A DNA stretch of 31,523 bases from DAOTUL01 sp034437435 (GCA_964417785.1 CAYQJO010000018.1:1-31523); one strand, 5' to 3'; positions 16,306-24,525 are shown, counted from the first letter of the stretch. Numbers and translations are program-made. The notes: generated from the sequence alone by a model not told the origin.

Positions 16306-16331
16306 AGGCCGGGAGTGCGCCTCCCGGCCTC
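16305..16331. terminator. Terminator hairpin between convergent glgX and gpmI
   Basis: A perfect 11-bp GC-rich inverted repeat (16305-16315 with 16321-16331) encloses a 5-base loop. It starts on the last base of the glgX stop codon and ends 8 bases before the gpmI stop. There is no T tract on either strand, so it may work with Rho or as a two-way barrier and 3'-end stabiliser. Confidence 0.75.
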
Positions 16332-16338
16332 GGTATTC

Positions 16339-17874
16339 TTACGCTCCGGTGTGTTCGAGCAAGCTCTGACCGGTCATCTCTTCAGGTTGCTCTAAACCCA
16401 TCAATTCCAGAATCGTCGGTGCCACATCCGCCAGAATACCCCGTGTCACCTGCCCGTGATACTCGTGACCGATGACAAACAGATGCACTGGCCCGACCGT
16501 ATGGTAGGTGTGCGATTCGCTCGTATATTCGTTAATCATGCGCTCGCAGTTGCCATGATCGGCGGTGACGATGGCGACGCCCCCCTTTTCCAGCACCTTG
16601 TCCACCAGCTTACCCGCGCACTCATCCACAACCGAAACTGCTTTAATGGCCGCTTCCAACGAGCCGGTATGGCCGACCATATCCGGGTTAGCAAAATTGA
16701 TGAGCAGGAAGTCATCGTCATGCGTGTCCAGCCGTTCCAGGGTGGCCTCGGTCAGCGGATAGGCGCTCATCTCCGGTTTGTGATCGTAAGTCGGTACATC
16801 TTTCGGTGACGGGATAATCTGGCGGTCCTCACCCTCAAATGGCTCCTCACGCCGACCGTTGAAAAAGAAGGTCACATGTGGGTACTTTTCGGTCTCTGCC
16901 GAATGGTACTGCTTCAATCCGGCCTTGCTAATAACCTCAGCCAGAGTGTTGGTCGGTTGCTGCTTGGGAAACAACACAGTCACCGGCAGATCATCAATGT
17001 AATTGGTGAATGTGATGATGGTCAGATCGTCAATCGGTGCAAAGTGATCGGCACCCTCAAAGTTCTGCCACGCAAACGCCTGTGATAGCTGGCGCATACG
17101 GTCGGCACGAAAATTGTAGAAGATCAGCAGGTCGCCCGGTTCGACCTTCATGGTATCATCATCGCCCACAACTGTCGGGATAATGAATTCGTCAGTCACA
17201 TCTCTGTCATATGACTGCTGGATCGCCTCGGCAGCCGTCGCCGCTTTTTCCCCCTGGCGACTGACCATCGCATCGAAGGCTTTCTGGGTCCGCTCCCAGC
17301 GCTTATCACGATCCATCGCATAGTAGCGTCCACTGACGGTGGCGATTTCACCATGTCCGTCTGCCGCAACCCTGTCAGTCACCTGTTCCAGGAAACCGAT
17401 CCCGCTGGTCGTGGGGGTGTCGCGGCCATCGGTGATCACATGGATGATGGTGCGGACATCGTGGACTTTGGTGATGTCCATCAAGGCCATCAGATGCCCG
17501 ACATGGCTGTGAACGCCGCCCGGCCCCAACAGACCAATCAGATGCGCCTTTTTGCCATTCTGTTTGGCCTTGTCGAGTGCTTCAACCAACCCCGGATTCT
17601 TCGTCAGTGAACCGTCATTGATGGCGTTATCAATACGGGTGATGTCCTGATAGACAATCCGACCGGCACCCAGATTCATGTGTCCGACTTCGGAGTTGCC
17701 CATCTGGCCGGGGACCAGCCCAACATGCTCGCCAAATGTGTCCACAATCGACACTTCATATTCCTGCTTCCAGCGGTCGTAATTGGGGGTATGCGCCTGG
17801 GCGACCGCGTTGCCATGTTCCTTGTAGCGTATGCCCCATCCATCCAGGATTATCAGCATAACGGGTTTAGCCAT
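16339..17874 (-). CDS. gpmI: 2,3-bisphosphoglycerate-independent phosphoglycerate mutase
   Basis: A 511-residue glycolytic enzyme interconverting 3- and 2-phosphoglycerate with two manganese ions. It belongs to the alkaline phosphatase superfamily: the first metal site shows ILDGWG with D11, the phospho-Ser is in MGNSEVGH (S61), and GLLGPGGVHSH (114-124), ITDGRDT (147-153) and VTADHGNCE near the C-terminus follow. Length is typical. GAGGAG lies 10 bases before the ATG. It is convergent with glgX and divergent from rarA, with a 95-base gap to the latter. Confidence 0.97.
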   Translation of the reverse strand: MAKPVMLIILDGWGIRYKEHGNAVAQAHTPNYDRWKQEYEVSIVDTFGEHVGLVPGQMGNSEVGHMNLGAGRIVYQDITRIDNAINDGSLTKNPGLVEALDKAKQNGKKAHLIGLLGPGGVHSHVGHLMALMDITKVHDVRTIIHVITDGRDTPTTSGIGFLEQVTDRVAADGHGEIATVSGRYYAMDRDKRWERTQKAFDAMVSRQGEKAATAAEAIQQSYDRDVTDEFIIPTVVGDDDTMKVEPGDLLIFYNFRADRMRQLSQAFAWQNFEGADHFAPIDDLTIITFTNYIDDLPVTVLFPKQQPTNTLAEVISKAGLKQYHSAETEKYPHVTFFFNGRREEPFEGEDRQIIPSPKDVPTYDHKPEMSAYPLTEATLERLDTHDDDFLLINFANPDMVGHTGSLEAAIKAVSVVDECAGKLVDKVLEKGGVAIVTADHGNCERMINEYTSESHTYHTVGPVHLFVIGHEYHGQVTRGILADVAPTILELMGLEQPEEMTGQSLLEHTGA

Positions 17875-17932
17875 GTGATATTCGCTCCTCTTGATTGGTG
17901 GTGTACGCTATGTGTTGTAGCACAAGTCTACG

Positions 17933-17961
17933 TTGACCACCACCACAATCTCTGACATACT
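17933..17961 (+). promoter_or_regulatory. Promoter of rarA
   Basis: TTGACC (17933-17938), a 17-base spacer and CATACT (17956-17961) form a sigma-70-type promoter. The expected transcription start, 6-8 bases after the -10 box, falls at about 17968-17970, next to or on the rarA ATG at 17970. No Shine-Dalgarno is visible before that ATG. Confidence 0.65.
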
Positions 17962-17969
17962 CCTGTATT

Positions 17970-19184
17970 ATGGATAAACAATTACAACCCCTGGCTGATC
18001 GCATCCGACCGCAAAACCTGGATGAGTTCGTTGGGCAGTCGCATCTCGTCGCACCGGGTAAACCGATCTATCAAGCGATCCAGACAGGCAACATCCCGTC
18101 TATGATCTTCTGGGGGCCGCCGGGAGTCGGCAAGACAACCCTGGCCCGCATCATCGCCAATCACACCGGGATGCACTTTGTCACCCTGTCGGCGGTCTCC
18201 GCCAGCAAGGACGATGTACGCAAGGTCGTCAACAAAGCCAGACCCGTCGGCACACCGATGGAACAATTGCTGGTCAGTGACGAAAGCGATCCCGGTACGA
18301 TCCTGTTCCTGGACGAGATTCACCGCTTCAACAAGGCGCAGCAAGATTTTCTGCTCCCCTATGTCGAAGATGGCACCATTGTCTTAATCGGCGCAACCAC
18401 CGAAAACCCCAGTTTTGAGGTCATATCAGCGCTGCTCTCGCGCAGTCAGGTGTTCGTCCTGGAAGCGCTCAACGAAGATGAAACCGGCCAGATCGTCCAG
18501 CGAGGTGCGGACGCACTCGGTATCACAGTCAACTTGGACGCCGCAGATTATCTCATCGCCTACGCCAACGGTGACGGGCGGCACGCGCTGAATCTGCTGG
18601 AAACCGCCAGCCGTCTCTACGCATCAGCAGCGATTACGGTCGATCAACTCAAGGACGCGCTGCAATCCAAACACCTGCGCTACGACAAAGCCGACGACGA
18701 ACATTACGATACCATCAGCGCTTATATCAAGAGTATGCGGGCCAGCGACGTTGATGCCGCGCTATATTATCTGGCGAGGATGGTGGCCGCTGGCGAGGAC
18801 CCGAAGTTTATCGCCCGGCGCATGGTCATCTTCGCCAGCGAGGACATCGGCATGGCCCAACCAACCGCTCTGGTGGTCGCCAACGAGGTCTTTCGCGCTG
18901 TGGAAACCATCGGCTACCCGGAATGTCAGATCAATCTGGCACATGGAACCGTCTATCTCGCCAGCGCCAGCAAGGACCGCATGGCTTACGAGGCATTTTT
19001 CGCTGCATTGGAAGATGTGAACCAGCATGGCAATCTACCCATTCCGCTGCAAATCCGCAACGCACCCACCCAGTTGATGCACGAACTCGGCTATGGTCAG
19101 GGTTATAATGCCTACACAAGCGAAAGTCTGCTGCCGGAAAAGCTCAAGAAACGCCGGTACTACAACAGGAGCGACCGCCGTTGA
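17970..19184 (+). CDS. rarA: Replication-associated recombination protein A (MgsA/RarA AAA+ ATPase)
   Basis: A 404-residue clamp-loader-like AAA+ ATPase that acts at stalled replication forks. Features are DRIRPQNLDEFVGQ (10-23), Walker A GPPGVGKTTLA (49-59), Walker B ILFLDEIHRF (111-120), sensor 1 GATTENPSFE (141-150) and the GDGRHALNLLE arginine-sensor region, followed by the tetramerisation part with FASEDIGMA. Nothing essential appears to be missing. The likely promoter places the mRNA start at the ATG, so the message may be leaderless. Its stop overlaps the TTG start of the next gene by 4 bases. Confidence 0.95.
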   Translation: MDKQLQPLADRIRPQNLDEFVGQSHLVAPGKPIYQAIQTGNIPSMIFWGPPGVGKTTLARIIANHTGMHFVTLSAVSASKDDVRKVVNKARPVGTPMEQLLVSDESDPGTILFLDEIHRFNKAQQDFLLPYVEDGTIVLIGATTENPSFEVISALLSRSQVFVLEALNEDETGQIVQRGADALGITVNLDAADYLIAYANGDGRHALNLLETASRLYASAAITVDQLKDALQSKHLRYDKADDEHYDTISAYIKSMRASDVDAALYYLARMVAAGEDPKFIARRMVIFASEDIGMAQPTALVVANEVFRAVETIGYPECQINLAHGTVYLASASKDRMAYEAFFAALEDVNQHGNLPIPLQIRNAPTQLMHELGYGQGYNAYTSESLLPEKLKKRRYYNRSDRR

Positions 19185-19771
19185 TCCCTGCACCCTGGAC
19201 ACTCACCGGAGAGGGTTTCATTCTCCTGTACCGCTTCCCCCGCGATTTCGCCGGTATCCAGTCCGGCGGGTTGGGAACGGTTATGCTGGTCGATTACGCA
19301 ACCTCTCCCGTCGGTCCCTATCGAGAACTGCTGCTCATCCCCGGCCATACTGGCAGGGGCTATACCATCACACACATCTTCGTTTCAACCATGGAAAGTG
19401 TGGTCAATGGACGCCATAACTGGGCTATTCCCAAAGAGCAAGCCGACTTCGATGTCATCGCCATCGGGGAACGCACCCGGCGCTGGCACATCACAGCCGA
19501 GAACACCGAGATCGACTTGACCCTGACCCGCATCAGCCCACATATCCCGATCAACACGCGCTGGTCGCCCGTTCAGCCGGCGCTGATTCAGGACAATCGG
19601 CTGAAAACATCGCCCCATGGCAGCGGCAAAGTCGCGCTGGCTCGTCTGGATCGAGCATCCGTATCCGGTTGGCCGAATTTCAGCATCCATAACCCGCTGG
19701 TTGCCCTTGAGAGTCGCGACTTCCAGTTGATCTTTCCGCCAGCAGTCAATGTCACATCCGATGGAACTTGA
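19181..19771 (+). CDS. Acetoacetate decarboxylase-like protein
   Basis: A 196-residue protein of the acetoacetate decarboxylase superfamily. Recognisable pieces are GLGTVMLVDYATSPVGPYRE (30-49), which builds the active-site funnel, and GRHNWAIPKE (77-86). In classical enzymes this segment reads PKK, the first Lys forming a Schiff base and the second lowering its pKa. Here K85 is kept but the next residue is Glu. The activity may therefore differ (aldolase-, dehydratase- or lactonase-like members exist). The TTG start at 19181 overlaps the rarA stop, with AGGAG 9 bases upstream. The end overlaps the next gene, an SDR, so the two may act on one substrate. Confidence 0.75.
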   Translation: MIPAPWTLTGEGFILLYRFPRDFAGIQSGGLGTVMLVDYATSPVGPYRELLLIPGHTGRGYTITHIFVSTMESVVNGRHNWAIPKEQADFDVIAIGERTRRWHITAENTEIDLTLTRISPHIPINTRWSPVQPALIQDNRLKTSPHGSGKVALARLDRASVSGWPNFSIHNPLVALESRDFQLIFPPAVNVTSDGT

Positions 19772-20516
19772 GGGAAAGCGGGTCGTCCTGACGGGCGCAG
19801 CCTCGGGCATTGGTAAAGCGCTGCTACAACGCCTGACGCGCAAACACTGCCAGATTGTCGCTGCGGACATTCAACCACTTGACATATCTGATGCGCCGTC
19901 TGTCCATCCATTCACCGGCGATATGGGCAACCCGGCGGCAGTGGATCGCCTGTTTGACGAGGCATACCGTCTGATGAACAGCATTGACATCTTCATCGCC
20001 AACGCCGGTTTCGCCTATTACGGACACGTCGGTGAACCAGATTGGGATCGGATTGAAGCCATTTACCGGGTCAACGTCTTCTCGCCGCTCTATGCTGCAC
20101 AGAAAATGGCACAGGTCGATCACCCGTATACCGTTGTTATGACAGCTTCAGCGATGGCTTTTCTCGGACTGCCCGGTTATGCCATCTACGGCAGCACCAA
20201 GGCTGCCTTGCATCGTTTTGCTGACGCTTACCGCTACGAAATGCCACCGCAGGGTCGCCTGATGCTGGTCTATCCCATCTCTACCCGATCCGCGTTCTTT
20301 GAACACACTGGCGCATCACCGCTAATCCCCTCACAAACGCCAGATTATGTCGCCAGACGGATTGTCGCCGGTCTTGAGAAAAATCGGACAGCGGTACACC
20401 CCTCTCCTGGATTTCAGATGCACCGTCTCACCAGCCGTTTCACCACACTGTTCGACAGGCTGTATCAGCGGTATGCCGCCCAAGAATTAAGAAAGTCCTC
20501 TCTAGCAAAACATTGA
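19749..20516 (+). CDS. Short-chain dehydrogenase/reductase
   Basis: A 255-residue classical SDR. The cofactor loop is TGAASGIG (15-22), the NAG motif is at 85-87, and the catalytic Ser and YxxxK are S134 and Y147/K151. An acidic residue at D40 at the end of the second strand suggests NAD(H) preference. The substrate is not readable. The start at 19749 overlaps the decarboxylase-like gene by 23 bases; an ATG at 19761 would overlap by 11. Neither has a clear Shine-Dalgarno, so translational coupling is likely. With rarA and the decarboxylase-like gene it forms a tightly overlapping trio. Confidence 0.92.
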   Translation: MSHPMELEGKRVVLTGAASGIGKALLQRLTRKHCQIVAADIQPLDISDAPSVHPFTGDMGNPAAVDRLFDEAYRLMNSIDIFIANAGFAYYGHVGEPDWDRIEAIYRVNVFSPLYAAQKMAQVDHPYTVVMTASAMAFLGLPGYAIYGSTKAALHRFADAYRYEMPPQGRLMLVYPISTRSAFFEHTGASPLIPSQTPDYVARRIVAGLEKNRTAVHPSPGFQMHRLTSRFTTLFDRLYQRYAAQELRKSSLAKH

Positions 20517-20558
20517 ACCCATGTTAGACTGTAGCTGAATTGACGAACGGAGTGTACT

Positions 20559-20792
20559 TTGTCCCGAATTCTGCGTATTGCCTGGGATCGTTTTAATCTG
20601 ATTGCATTGATTATCGGTGATGTTCAGGGACGTGTCATCGTCGTAACCTTTTATTTTACGATTCTGATGCCGTTTGCGTTGATTGCGCGGTTCGCAACTG
20701 ACCCGTTGCATGTCAAACATGGCACAACACCGTCCTGGAACAAACGGCCCGCAGTACCCACCGACATCGACTCGGCCCGCCAGCAGGGATAG
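20559..20792 (+). CDS. Small single-span membrane protein of the carbamoyltransferase cassette
   Basis: A 77-residue protein with an amphipathic start (ILRIAWDRFNLIALIIGD), one clear membrane segment (about 25-44, VIVVTFYFTILMPFALIA) and a soluble Pro/Lys-rich end after ATDPL. The start is TTG at 20559 with GGAG 6 bases upstream. It lies 4 bases before the carbamoyltransferase start, so the two are probably co-translated. The DPL motif after the membrane segment recalls the small SxtJ-like proteins that accompany such enzymes, but I cannot place it in a named family. It may anchor the enzyme to the membrane. Confidence 0.7.
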   Translation: MSRILRIAWDRFNLIALIIGDVQGRVIVVTFYFTILMPFALIARFATDPLHVKHGTTPSWNKRPAVPTDIDSARQQG

Positions 20793-20796
20793 AACC

Positions 20797-22584
20797 ATGT
20801 ATATTCTCGGCATATCCTGCTTCTACCACGACTCCGCCGCAGCCTTGATCCAGGACGGTCAACTGGTTGCTGCTGCGATGGAAGAACGCTTCTCGCGCAA
20901 AAAACACGATAACGGCTTCCCGGAACAGGCCGTTGAGTTTTGCCTCAAGCAGGCAGGCATCCAGGGTGAGGACCTGGATTACGTTGTGTTCTATGAAAAG
21001 CCGCTGGTCAAATTTGAGCGCATTCTGCTGACCACCCTGAACACGTTTCCCAGATCATCGGGCGTATGGCGCGAAGCCATTCTGACCTGGCTGAAAGAAA
21101 AACTGTGGATCAAGAACATCATCCAGAACAAGGTCGGCATTGATTACGACCAAATTCTGTTCTGCGATCATCACATGAGCCATGCCGCCAGTTCATTTTT
21201 CGCCAGCCCTTTCAAAGAAGCGGCGGTGCTGACCGTTGATGGTGTTGGTGAGTGGACCACAACAACGCTCGGTTGGGCGACCAGCCGTTGGGAAGGCGAT
21301 AGCGAAGGCGAAAACGCTGTGCATCTACTGCATGAACAGCGCTTCCCTCATTCGCTGGGCCTGCTCTATTCGGCCTTCACCGCCTATCTCGGCTTCCGCG
21401 TCAACAATGGCGAATATAAGGTCATGGGCATGTCGCCATATGGTGAACCGCGCTACCTGGATAAGATCGAGAAGTTGTTCGCCTACTCACCACATGACGG
21501 CAGCTTCCATCTCAATATGGATTACTTCAGCTTTCACTACTCGTCCACCCAGAGCTATAACCAGCGCTTTATCGACCTGTTCGGTCCGCCACGCACCCAT
21601 GACGCCGATTTCTTCACAAAGGCGACCAACCCTGAGCGATCTGCTGAAAAAGCCGTGATGGAACAAAACCAGCATTATGCCGACATCGCCGCGTCTATCC
21701 AGCGCATGACCGAAGACACATTGATTAATATCGCCAACTATCTCCACCACGAGACCGGCCAGAGTAAATTGGTCATGGCGGGGGGCGTTGCACTCAACAC
21801 CAAAGCCAATTATCGGGTCCTCAGTGAGACACCCTTTGACGAAATCTACATCCAACCGGCTGCCGGTGACGACGGCGGAGCACTGGGCGCGGCCCTATGG
21901 GCATACCACGTTGTACTGGGAAAACCGCGCAACTGGCACCTACCCCACGCATACTGGGGTCAGGAATTCAGTACAGCCGAGTGCAAAGCCTTTCTTGATG
22001 AACGAGGGATCAAGTACGAGTCGTTCGATGACCAGGACGACAAAATGCTCGACGTTCTGGCTGAGGAGATGACACAGCAAAATGTCATCGGCCTGTTCCA
22101 GGGCCGGTTTGAGTGGGGGCCGCGAGCATTGGGCAATCGAAGTATCCTGGCCGATCCACGCAGTGAAGAGATGAAAGAAATCGTCAACACTAAGATCAAA
22201 TTTCGCGAGCCGTTCCGCCCATTTGCGCCGGTCATACTTCAGGATCGGGCAGCGGAATACTTCGATTACGAAGGCGTGGAAAGGCATGAAGCGCCGCGCT
22301 ACATGCTCATGGTCAGTCCGGTAAAGCCTGACAAACAGGACAAAATCGCCGCCGTATCCCACATGGGAACCGGTCGTTTACAGGCCATCGACCGCGAGAC
22401 CAACCCGCGCTATTATGGCATCGTCGAGCGTTTCGGTCAGATAACCGGCATCCCGGTTGTATTGAACACATCATTTAACCTGCGCGGTGAACCGATTGTC
22501 ACGTCGCCAGGCGATGCCTACAACACGTTTCGCAACAGCGACATTGACCTGCTGGCCCTGGGGCCGTTTCTTGTTCGCAAATAG
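20797..22584 (+). CDS. NodU/CmcH/SxtI-type carbamoyltransferase
   Basis: A 595-residue O-carbamoyltransferase. The N-terminal half is Kae1-like (MYILGISCFYHDSAA; metal site DHHMSHA with H125 and H129; MAGGVALN 327-334; AAGDDGGALGAA 355-366) and would transfer carbamoyl from carbamoyl-phosphate through carbamoyladenylate. The C-terminal YrdC-like half begins with GRFEWGPRALGNRS (436-449). The ATG at 20797 has AGGG about 9 bases upstream; the upstream in-frame ATG at 20683 lies inside the preceding gene and is rejected. Relatives modify antibiotics, Nod factors, toxins and glycans; the acceptor here is unknown. It is flanked by three small membrane-protein genes, so the acceptor may be at the membrane. 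Confidence 0.93.
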   Translation: MYILGISCFYHDSAAALIQDGQLVAAAMEERFSRKKHDNGFPEQAVEFCLKQAGIQGEDLDYVVFYEKPLVKFERILLTTLNTFPRSSGVWREAILTWLKEKLWIKNIIQNKVGIDYDQILFCDHHMSHAASSFFASPFKEAAVLTVDGVGEWTTTTLGWATSRWEGDSEGENAVHLLHEQRFPHSLGLLYSAFTAYLGFRVNNGEYKVMGMSPYGEPRYLDKIEKLFAYSPHDGSFHLNMDYFSFHYSSTQSYNQRFIDLFGPPRTHDADFFTKATNPERSAEKAVMEQNQHYADIAASIQRMTEDTLINIANYLHHETGQSKLVMAGGVALNTKANYRVLSETPFDEIYIQPAAGDDGGALGAALWAYHVVLGKPRNWHLPHAYWGQEFSTAECKAFLDERGIKYESFDDQDDKMLDVLAEEMTQQNVIGLFQGRFEWGPRALGNRSILADPRSEEMKEIVNTKIKFREPFRPFAPVILQDRAAEYFDYEGVERHEAPRYMLMVSPVKPDKQDKIAAVSHMGTGRLQAIDRETNPRYYGIVERFGQITGIPVVLNTSFNLRGEPIVTSPGDAYNTFRNSDIDLLALGPFLVRK

Positions 22585-22601
22585 CCACATAGAGGTTGTC
22601 C

Positions 22602-22772
22602 ATGCGTGATGTTTTTGCCCGAATGGGTGTATTGGGAGAACTACTGGGCTTTCTATGGAAGCGTAAACTCTACTGGCTGATCCCGATGATCCTGACGTTG
22701 TTTATCTTCGCCATTCTGATTATCCTCGGTAACGCTGGTGGTGCTGCGCCGTTCATCTACACGCTGTTCTGA
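22602..22772 (+). CDS. DUF5989-type small membrane protein
   Basis: A 56-residue protein: MRDVFARMGVLGELLGFLWK, then one hydrophobic helix (about 24-43, LYWLIPMILTLFIFAILIIL) and a short end. This matches the DUF5989 type, known next to carbamoyltransferase and sxtJ-like genes; function unknown. GAGG lies 6 bases before the ATG. It starts 17 bases after the carbamoyltransferase stop and overlaps the next gene by one base (TGATG). Confidence 0.8.
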   Translation: MRDVFARMGVLGELLGFLWKRKLYWLIPMILTLFIFAILIILGNAGGAAPFIYTLF

Positions 22773-23131
22773 TGGACGAGACGACACAACAAGTCATCCT
22801 GATCTGTCTGGTGTTTGCGGTCGTTTTCGGCCCGCTGGCCGCACGGAGTTCCAACCGCCGTGCCACAATTTACGGCGGACTAATCGCCCAGATATTTCAC
22901 TTCATCGGCGCTGCCGCTCTGGTGAGTGTGCTGCCTGCTGTTATCGCAGGTTTAGTGCTGGGAGGCGGCTTCCGGGCAGGGGTCCCGGTCGCCGTTGGTC
23001 TGCTCGTCATCAGCCTGTCATCGCTGGTCGTTTTTGCCATATTTGAGCAACCAACCCTGAACGCCGTTGAAGCGCAAAAAGGCGATGATCAGGGCTGGAC
23101 CGAAGAGGATGCCCGCAGTTCCGGCCTTTAG
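22772..23131 (+). CDS. Hypothetical membrane protein of the carbamoyltransferase cassette
   Basis: A 119-residue protein with about three or four membrane segments (about 8-24, 33-60 and 70-92) and an acidic cytoplasm-like tail. I do not recognise a family. Its ATG overlaps the stop of the DUF5989 gene (TGATG), so it belongs to the same transcript as the carbamoyltransferase. It ends in a 4-base convergent overlap with the NADH dehydrogenase gene. Confidence 0.7.
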   Translation: MDETTQQVILICLVFAVVFGPLAARSSNRRATIYGGLIAQIFHFIGAAALVSVLPAVIAGLVLGGGFRAGVPVAVGLLVISLSSLVVFAIFEQPTLNAVEAQKGDDQGWTEEDARSSGL

Positions 23132-24447
23132 GCCGCCTGCTGCTCCTCTTCCAACACTTCCGCATCATCTATCGTACTGCGCAGACGCGATCCCTGGAGG
23201 ATAATACGCACAGATCGATCATAGGTGACGTAGTTCCATATCCAACTGACCATCACACTGATCCGGTTACGGAAGCCCAACAACCAGACGACGTGGAGGA
23301 TCAGCCAGGTCGCCCAGGCGAAATAGCCGGTTAACTGGACCTTGTAGAACGGCCACGCAACCGCCCGCCGGCGACCAATCGTCGCCATGAGACCACGATC
23401 CCGGTACTTGAAGGTCTCTTCGGCTTCGTCGTGGATGCGATGCATGATGTTCCGGGCCGCCAGACGCCCCTGCTGCTGCGCAACCGGAATCACCTGCGGA
23501 TAGGGATTGCCCTCTTCGTTTTCCAGGTAGGCCAGATCACCGACCACAAAAACGTTATCGTGTCCAATAAGCTGCATGGTCGGTTCAACTGGCGCACGTC
23601 CGCCGCGTTGCAGCTCAACATCCAGCCAATCAACAATTGGTGCAGCTTTCACACCTGCAGCCCAGACCAGGGTATGTGTGCGAATGACTTCACCACTGGC
23701 AAGCTTGACAAAATCTGGACCGACATCGGTTACCATCTGTCCCAGGATAACCTCAACACCCAGAGACTCAAGCTGTTCCCGTGCCGACTCCTGAAGTTTC
23801 GGCGTATACGGTGCCAGCAGATGATCCAATGCCTCGACCAACACCACACGCGCATGCAGTGGCTCAACGAATTCTCGCATCAGCACATGGTTGTACAGTT
23901 CGTAAAGCGCACCGGCTGTTTCCAAACCGGTCGGGCCGCCACCGACGACGACCAGAGTCAACATGGCTTCGCGTGTATCCGGGTCTTCGGCCCAGGCGGC
24001 TTTCTCAAACAACTTGAGAATATGGTTACGCAGATTGACCGAATCGTGCAGGTCTTTCAGGCCATAGGCATACCGCTCAAGCTGCTTGTTACCAAAGTAA
24101 TTGGTCACTGTTCCCGTCGCAACTATCAGATAATCATAGTGTTCCTGTCGGCACTTACCGTTCACACGGACATGGACTTCATTTGCGTCCTCATCAATGT
24201 CCTGCACCTCACCCAGCATGAAGCGAACGTTATTAGCTTTGCCGAAAATACCCCGTATAGGATAAGCGATCTCACTTGGATCAAGCGCACAGGTGGCTAC
24301 CTGATAGAGGAGCGGCGTGAAGGTGTGGTAATTGTTCCGATCGATGAGTAAAATATCGACTGGCTGATTAGAGAGTTCGCGGGCCGTGTACAATCCGCCG
24401 AAACCAGCACCGATTATGATGACACGGGGTCTTGATTGCTCGCTCAT
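23128..24447 (-). CDS. ndh: Type II NADH dehydrogenase (NAD(P)/FAD oxidoreductase)
   Basis: A 439-residue flavoprotein that oxidises NADH and reduces quinone without pumping protons. The FAD-binding loop is GAGFGG (13-18) and the NADH-binding loop GGGPTG (169-174). HTFTPLLYQVATC and the second FAD motif (VFVVGDLAYLEN), followed by the QVIPVAQQQG quinone-site region, fit NDH-2. The C-terminal hydrophobic stretch (WATWLILHVVWLLGF) would seat it on the inner face of the membrane. AAGGAGG lies 6 bases before the ATG. A Rex-like operator sits 23 bases upstream. It offers an uncoupled alternative to the complex I whose Q-module is also in this window. Confidence 0.92.
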   Translation of the reverse strand: MSEQSRPRVIIIGAGFGGLYTARELSNQPVDILLIDRNNYHTFTPLLYQVATCALDPSEIAYPIRGIFGKANNVRFMLGEVQDIDEDANEVHVRVNGKCRQEHYDYLIVATGTVTNYFGNKQLERYAYGLKDLHDSVNLRNHILKLFEKAAWAEDPDTREAMLTLVVVGGGPTGLETAGALYELYNHVLMREFVEPLHARVVLVEALDHLLAPYTPKLQESAREQLESLGVEVILGQMVTDVGPDFVKLASGEVIRTHTLVWAAGVKAAPIVDWLDVELQRGGRAPVEPTMQLIGHDNVFVVGDLAYLENEEGNPYPQVIPVAQQQGRLAARNIMHRIHDEAEETFKYRDRGLMATIGRRRAVAWPFYKVQLTGYFAWATWLILHVVWLLGFRNRISVMVSWIWNYVTYDRSVRIILQGSRLRSTIDDAEVLEEEQQAA

Positions 24448-24469
24448 GGGTAACCTCCTTGAGATCGAT

Positions 24470-24487
24470 TTGTGAACGGTATCACAA
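24470..24487. promoter_or_regulatory. Rex-like (NADH/NAD+ repressor) operator before ndh
   Basis: The 18 bases TTGTGAACGGTATCACAA have perfect 6-base arms and match the known Rex consensus TTGTGAA-N4-TTCACAA at 13 of 14 fixed positions. The site lies 23-40 bases before the ndh start. Rex is established to control ndh in Bacillus. The same bases also fit the CRP consensus TGTGA-N6-TCACA, so a CRP/FNR-family protein is the alternative. Confidence 0.65.
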
Positions 24488-24507
24488 CCAGCCTCAGTCT
24501 GTCATAT

Positions 24508-24525
24508 TTTACAATGCCATGTAAA
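24508..24525. promoter_or_regulatory. Second 18-bp dyad between ndh and purH
   Basis: TTTACA and TGTAAA form a perfect inverted repeat around a 6-base spacer, the same geometry as the Rex-like site, with centres 38 bases apart. It overlaps TAAAAT on the minus strand (24511-24506), a possible ndh -10 box. The binding protein is unknown. Confidence 0.4.

Noticed and set aside
20683..20796. Upstream in-frame start for the carbamoyltransferase
   Set aside because: It lies within the 77-residue membrane-protein gene in another frame; the family start MYILGISCFYHDSAA begins at 20797.
23122..23135. Small dyad (CGGCC TTTA GGCCG) over the convergent stop codons before ndh
   Set aside because: Only a 5-bp stem with a 4-base loop and no T tract; too short to call a terminator.
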